The notes below the pieces were generated by a model. That model had not been told where the DNA came from. It was given only the letters and a program-made list of their open reading frames with translations, and made no database searches. This document shows, in pieces, positions 19,560 to 22,427 of a DNA stretch of 22,427 nt. Location of the stretch: contig JALNQF010000560.1 of NCBI GenBank assembly GCA_028456385.1, forward strand, positions 1 through 22,427. The letters run 5' to 3'. The DNA is from Ophiosphaerella korrae (Eukaryota > Ascomycota > Dothideomycetes > Pleosporales > Phaeosphaeriaceae). Made by a program: the position numbers and the translations under genes. Within the stretch, counting starts at the first letter, position 1; every line of letters starts with the position of its first letter.

Positions 19560-20420
19560 ATTAAATACTCTTAAGATAAGTAATACGTTAATAAATATAG
19601 ATAACTAGCGTATAAGAGTAACTTATATAGCTACTTCTAAGGTTACTAAGCTTAACTTCTACTATAGAGAATAAAATAAGCTTAAGCTATAAATCCTATA
19701 ACTTAATCTCTTTTTTAAGGTAGACTAAGTTTAAGATAAAGATAGAGCTATACTTGTATTATCTTATATAAGAGGTAAGGTAGAGAAATAGGTTATACTA
19801 TACTTTAAGAAATACCTTAATAATAACAATAGCGACTATAACAAGATATTTAAAGAATAGATTAAGTTTAAAGATAAAGTATAATAAGCCTTTCTACTAG
19901 TAAACAAGATAGTAGTAGTAGAGCGTATAATATAGTAGCTACAATAATATAAAGTAGTAGTAAATTATACTAATAAGTTTTAAAGCTACGCAATATAAAT
20001 AGAATAAAATAATAAGGTATTAATAAGGATATTTTAATAGGAACTTAAAAGTAATATTTAAAGCAAGTTAATACGTAGTAGAGCTATAATTAAGACGTTA
20101 GAAGACCTAATAGAAGAAGTAATTTAAGTTAACAACTATATATATAAATACATAGTAAAAGCTAAGAACGTAAGAGTACTATATATAGAAAGTAAGAAGT
20201 ATAAACCTAAGTATAAGTAGTAATATAAATATAAATACAACTAAGTTTAGAGTAGCTATAGATACTTAAGGCTAGATAAGATATACGTTAATAATATAAA
20301 CCTAGGAAAATAAGAATACTATTACTATAAGAACTCTAAGAGAGTAGAAAGCTAAAAATACTATAAGTATAGTAAAATAGAGTACCTAGTAAAGAATTAC
20401 TAAGTAAAGAATAAGATAAT
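19560..20420 (+). pseudogene. gag remnant of second Ty3/gypsy element
   Basis: The frame near 19660-19880 reads as the Ty3-type gag core: F-x-G-E-R-x-K-L start, an F-F...D-K-x-x-x-x-L-x-x-L/Y-x-x-G stretch and a W-x-x-P-Y-F end, with stops at Gln and Trp codons. A zinc knuckle C-x2-C-x4-H-x4-C lies at 20359-20400, with Cys and His read as Tyr and one Gly read as Glu. It is a different family from the 8063-15161 element: one clear knuckle instead of two, and different spacing. Confidence 0.75.
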
Positions 20421-21520
20421 ACAATAAATTAATATACTTAAGTAGCGAGACGAAGATAGAGAAGAAGAATAGGAAGTAATCCCTAGAAGAAGCTAGGAAA
20501 AGAGAGATTATAAGACTACAAACCTCTAGTAGTAAGATATAAGTAAGAGATATAACTACTTTAAGATTACTATATAACTAATAAACCTTATAATAAATAA
20601 TAAAGTAGAAGCTATAAAGATACTACTAAGAGTATAAAGCTATATAAAGAGGTATTAGCTAAAGTAGAAATAAGCTAAGATAGATACCTTAGAATACCTT
20701 TAGCTATACTAGAAAAGGGTAGAGTATAGGCGTAAGACAACGCTATATCTAGGAAGGTAGGTATATATAGCCTAGGACAAGAATAAGAAAAAAAACTAAG
20801 AGCCTAAGACCTCTAAATATAAAATAGTACCTAAAATACTAGAGCTAAAGTAAAAAAATACTAAAGTATAAAATAGATTTATAAAAGAAATCTAGAGACT
20901 AGTAGATAGCTACTACTTAGTAAAAGAATAGTAAGATAAGGAATACTAAGTAGAGTAAACCTAATAACACAAATTATTATATACTAATAATAATTAGGCG
21001 CTAATTATTATAGATCTAGTATTAATATAAGAACTATAATACTAGCTATACTTATATAACCTAAACTATCTACTACTATTATAGATAGGATATTACTATA
21101 ACAACTACCTTACCTACTATTCTAATAAGATAAGATCTAGATATTTCTCTTACAAGAGATCTAGATATAAATAGAACTAAGAAGAGTATATAAATATAAA
21201 ATATAAATAACACCTATAAGATAAGTAAGAAGTAGAATACTTTCTAAGTATAACTAAAGAAGATACAAATACAAGTAAGATACTTGTAAATAACTAATAT
21301 ATTAATATAATCTAGTAAACCTATACACTAGAGAAGTATAAACAATATAGAGAGATTAAGATACTCTAAGGATTTTAGTAAAAGATAAATAAAGATTATA
21401 AGATTAAGTCTTTTTTAAGTAAATAGCTAATACTAGATATATATCTAGAAGCTATAACGCTATTAATACTAAAAGACTTATTAAACTCTTAGTAAAGATA
21501 AGAAGAGAAAGAATAAAAGT
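20421..21520 (+). pseudogene. gag-pol linker of the second gypsy element
   Basis: About 1.1 kb of plus-strand coding-type sequence (purine-rich, Lys/Glu-rich between stops) joins the gag knuckle to the protease. No motif is recognisable. The length resembles that of the linker in the first gypsy element. Confidence 0.4.
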
Positions 21521-22427
21521 ATTAGTAGATTTAAAGTTATTTATAAACCTAATTATACTTAAAGTAGTAGAATAAGTAAGACTCTAACTATAAGTAAAAA
21601 AGATACTATATCTAATCTATATTATAAATAGATAACTAATACTAAGAAACCTAATAGTTAGTAATAAAGTAACTATAGAGATTATTATTTAAGGATATAG
21701 TATAAGGATTACCTTAGACGTATTAGTTTTAGCTAACAAAAATATTATACTAGGACTCTTATAGCTATAAGAGTTTAATCCCTAAGTTAATTAGAAAAAC
21801 TAGAACCTCTTGTTTAACAACTACAAAGATATACGTAGATCTAAGCCTACGTATTAATAGCGTTTAATAGTAGATAAGAAAGTACTATATAAGATAGTAG
21901 CTTTAATAGTAACTTATTAAAAGAGAATAAGTAACTTTATAAGTACTAGTAGGGCGCTAAGCTAAGAAGTAAGAGTAGAGAAGTAATACGTAACTTCTAA
22001 AATCCTAGAATAATACAAGAAGTTTAGCTACTTATTTATAGAAGAGATAGATATACTAGTATTACCTAAGTACTAACCCTAGGACTGTATAATTAAGTTA
22101 TAGGAAAGAAAAGAGCTACTTTTTAGGATTATTTACTAATTAATAGAGAGTAAATTAGTAATACTCTAAGAAAGACTAAATAGAGACCTAAAGAAAGGAT
22201 ATATACAAGAATCCTTATTATTAGTAGGATTTCTAATTCTCTTTGTACTAAAAAAGAAGAAACTACTAAAGATATACGTAGACTACTAAAAACTAAATAA
22301 TATTATAGTAAAGGACTAATACCTACTACTAAATATAGATAAACTCTAAAATAAGCTAAGCTAAGCTAAGATTTTTATAAAGCTAGACCTAAAGGATAGA
22401 TACTACCTAATAAGAATTAAAGTAAGT
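21521..22427 (+). pseudogene. pol remnant (protease and start of reverse transcriptase), cut by the window end
   Basis: A protease-type motif begins at 21528 (D-S-G form, now D-L-K, followed by an I-N-L-I strand). The I-I-L-G-x-x-W-L...N-P-x-V-N-W motif that ends gypsy proteases lies at about 21744-21797. Reverse transcriptase starts near 22150: an F-V-x-K-K block at about 22240, V-D-Y-x-K-L-N near 22275, Y-P-L-P-N-I-D near 22320 and the L-D-L-K-x-x-Y block at about 22383-22405. The window ends inside the palm domain, before the catalytic Y-x-D-D. Stops are frequent and RIP-like. Confidence 0.8.

Noticed and set aside
22351..22366. AAGCT tandem repeat near the window end
   Set aside because: Three short units that lie within the reverse transcriptase frame and are explained by RIP of coding sequence.

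Overview
The window looks like a gene-free, AT-rich heterochromatic block from a filamentous ascomycete (Pezizomycotina). Nearly all CpA/TpG dinucleotides have become TpA. Stops (TAA/TAG) fill all six frames. The coding traces that survive are fungal LTR-retrotransposon proteins whose stops mostly fall where Gln (CAA/CAG) or Trp (TGG) would be expected. This is the signature of repeat-induced point mutation (RIP). I see no intact host gene, rRNA or tRNA. Domain calls come from reading degraded frames by eye, so their boundaries are approximate.

Layout. (1) About 1-8062: minus-strand Ty1/copia remnants. Reverse transcriptase traces lie near 1050-1400 with a TRPDI-like motif at 672-686. A protease/integrase copy (A) lies at about 3000-4345 with gag-like sequence above it. 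A second protease-tail/integrase copy (B) lies at about 5600-6860. A 32-bp perfect palindrome sits at 2097-2128. (2) 8063-15161: a full-length plus-strand Ty3/gypsy chromovirus-type element. It has two LTRs of about 447 bp, gag with two zinc knuckles, protease, reverse transcriptase, integrase and a chromodomain-like tail, plus a distinct antisense reading frame at 13981-14370. (3) 15162 to about 18930: a third minus-strand copia remnant (C). Its integrase region is interrupted by a 392-bp solo LTR at 16597-16988 with a perfect 5-bp target duplication. The solo LTR is related to the LTRs of the gypsy element but is not RIP-mutated, so it is younger than the decay around it. (4) About 18931-22427: a leader or LTR-like stretch with a 14-bp minisatellite, then a second plus-strand Ty3/gypsy element cut by the window end inside reverse transcriptase.

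Inferred history: copia elements accumulated in one orientation, gypsy elements inserted into or beside them, the whole block was heavily RIP-mutated, and later an unmutated gypsy-family element inserted into copia C and collapsed to a solo LTR. The solo LTR provides an undecayed reference for the ends and promoter area of the mutated LTRs.
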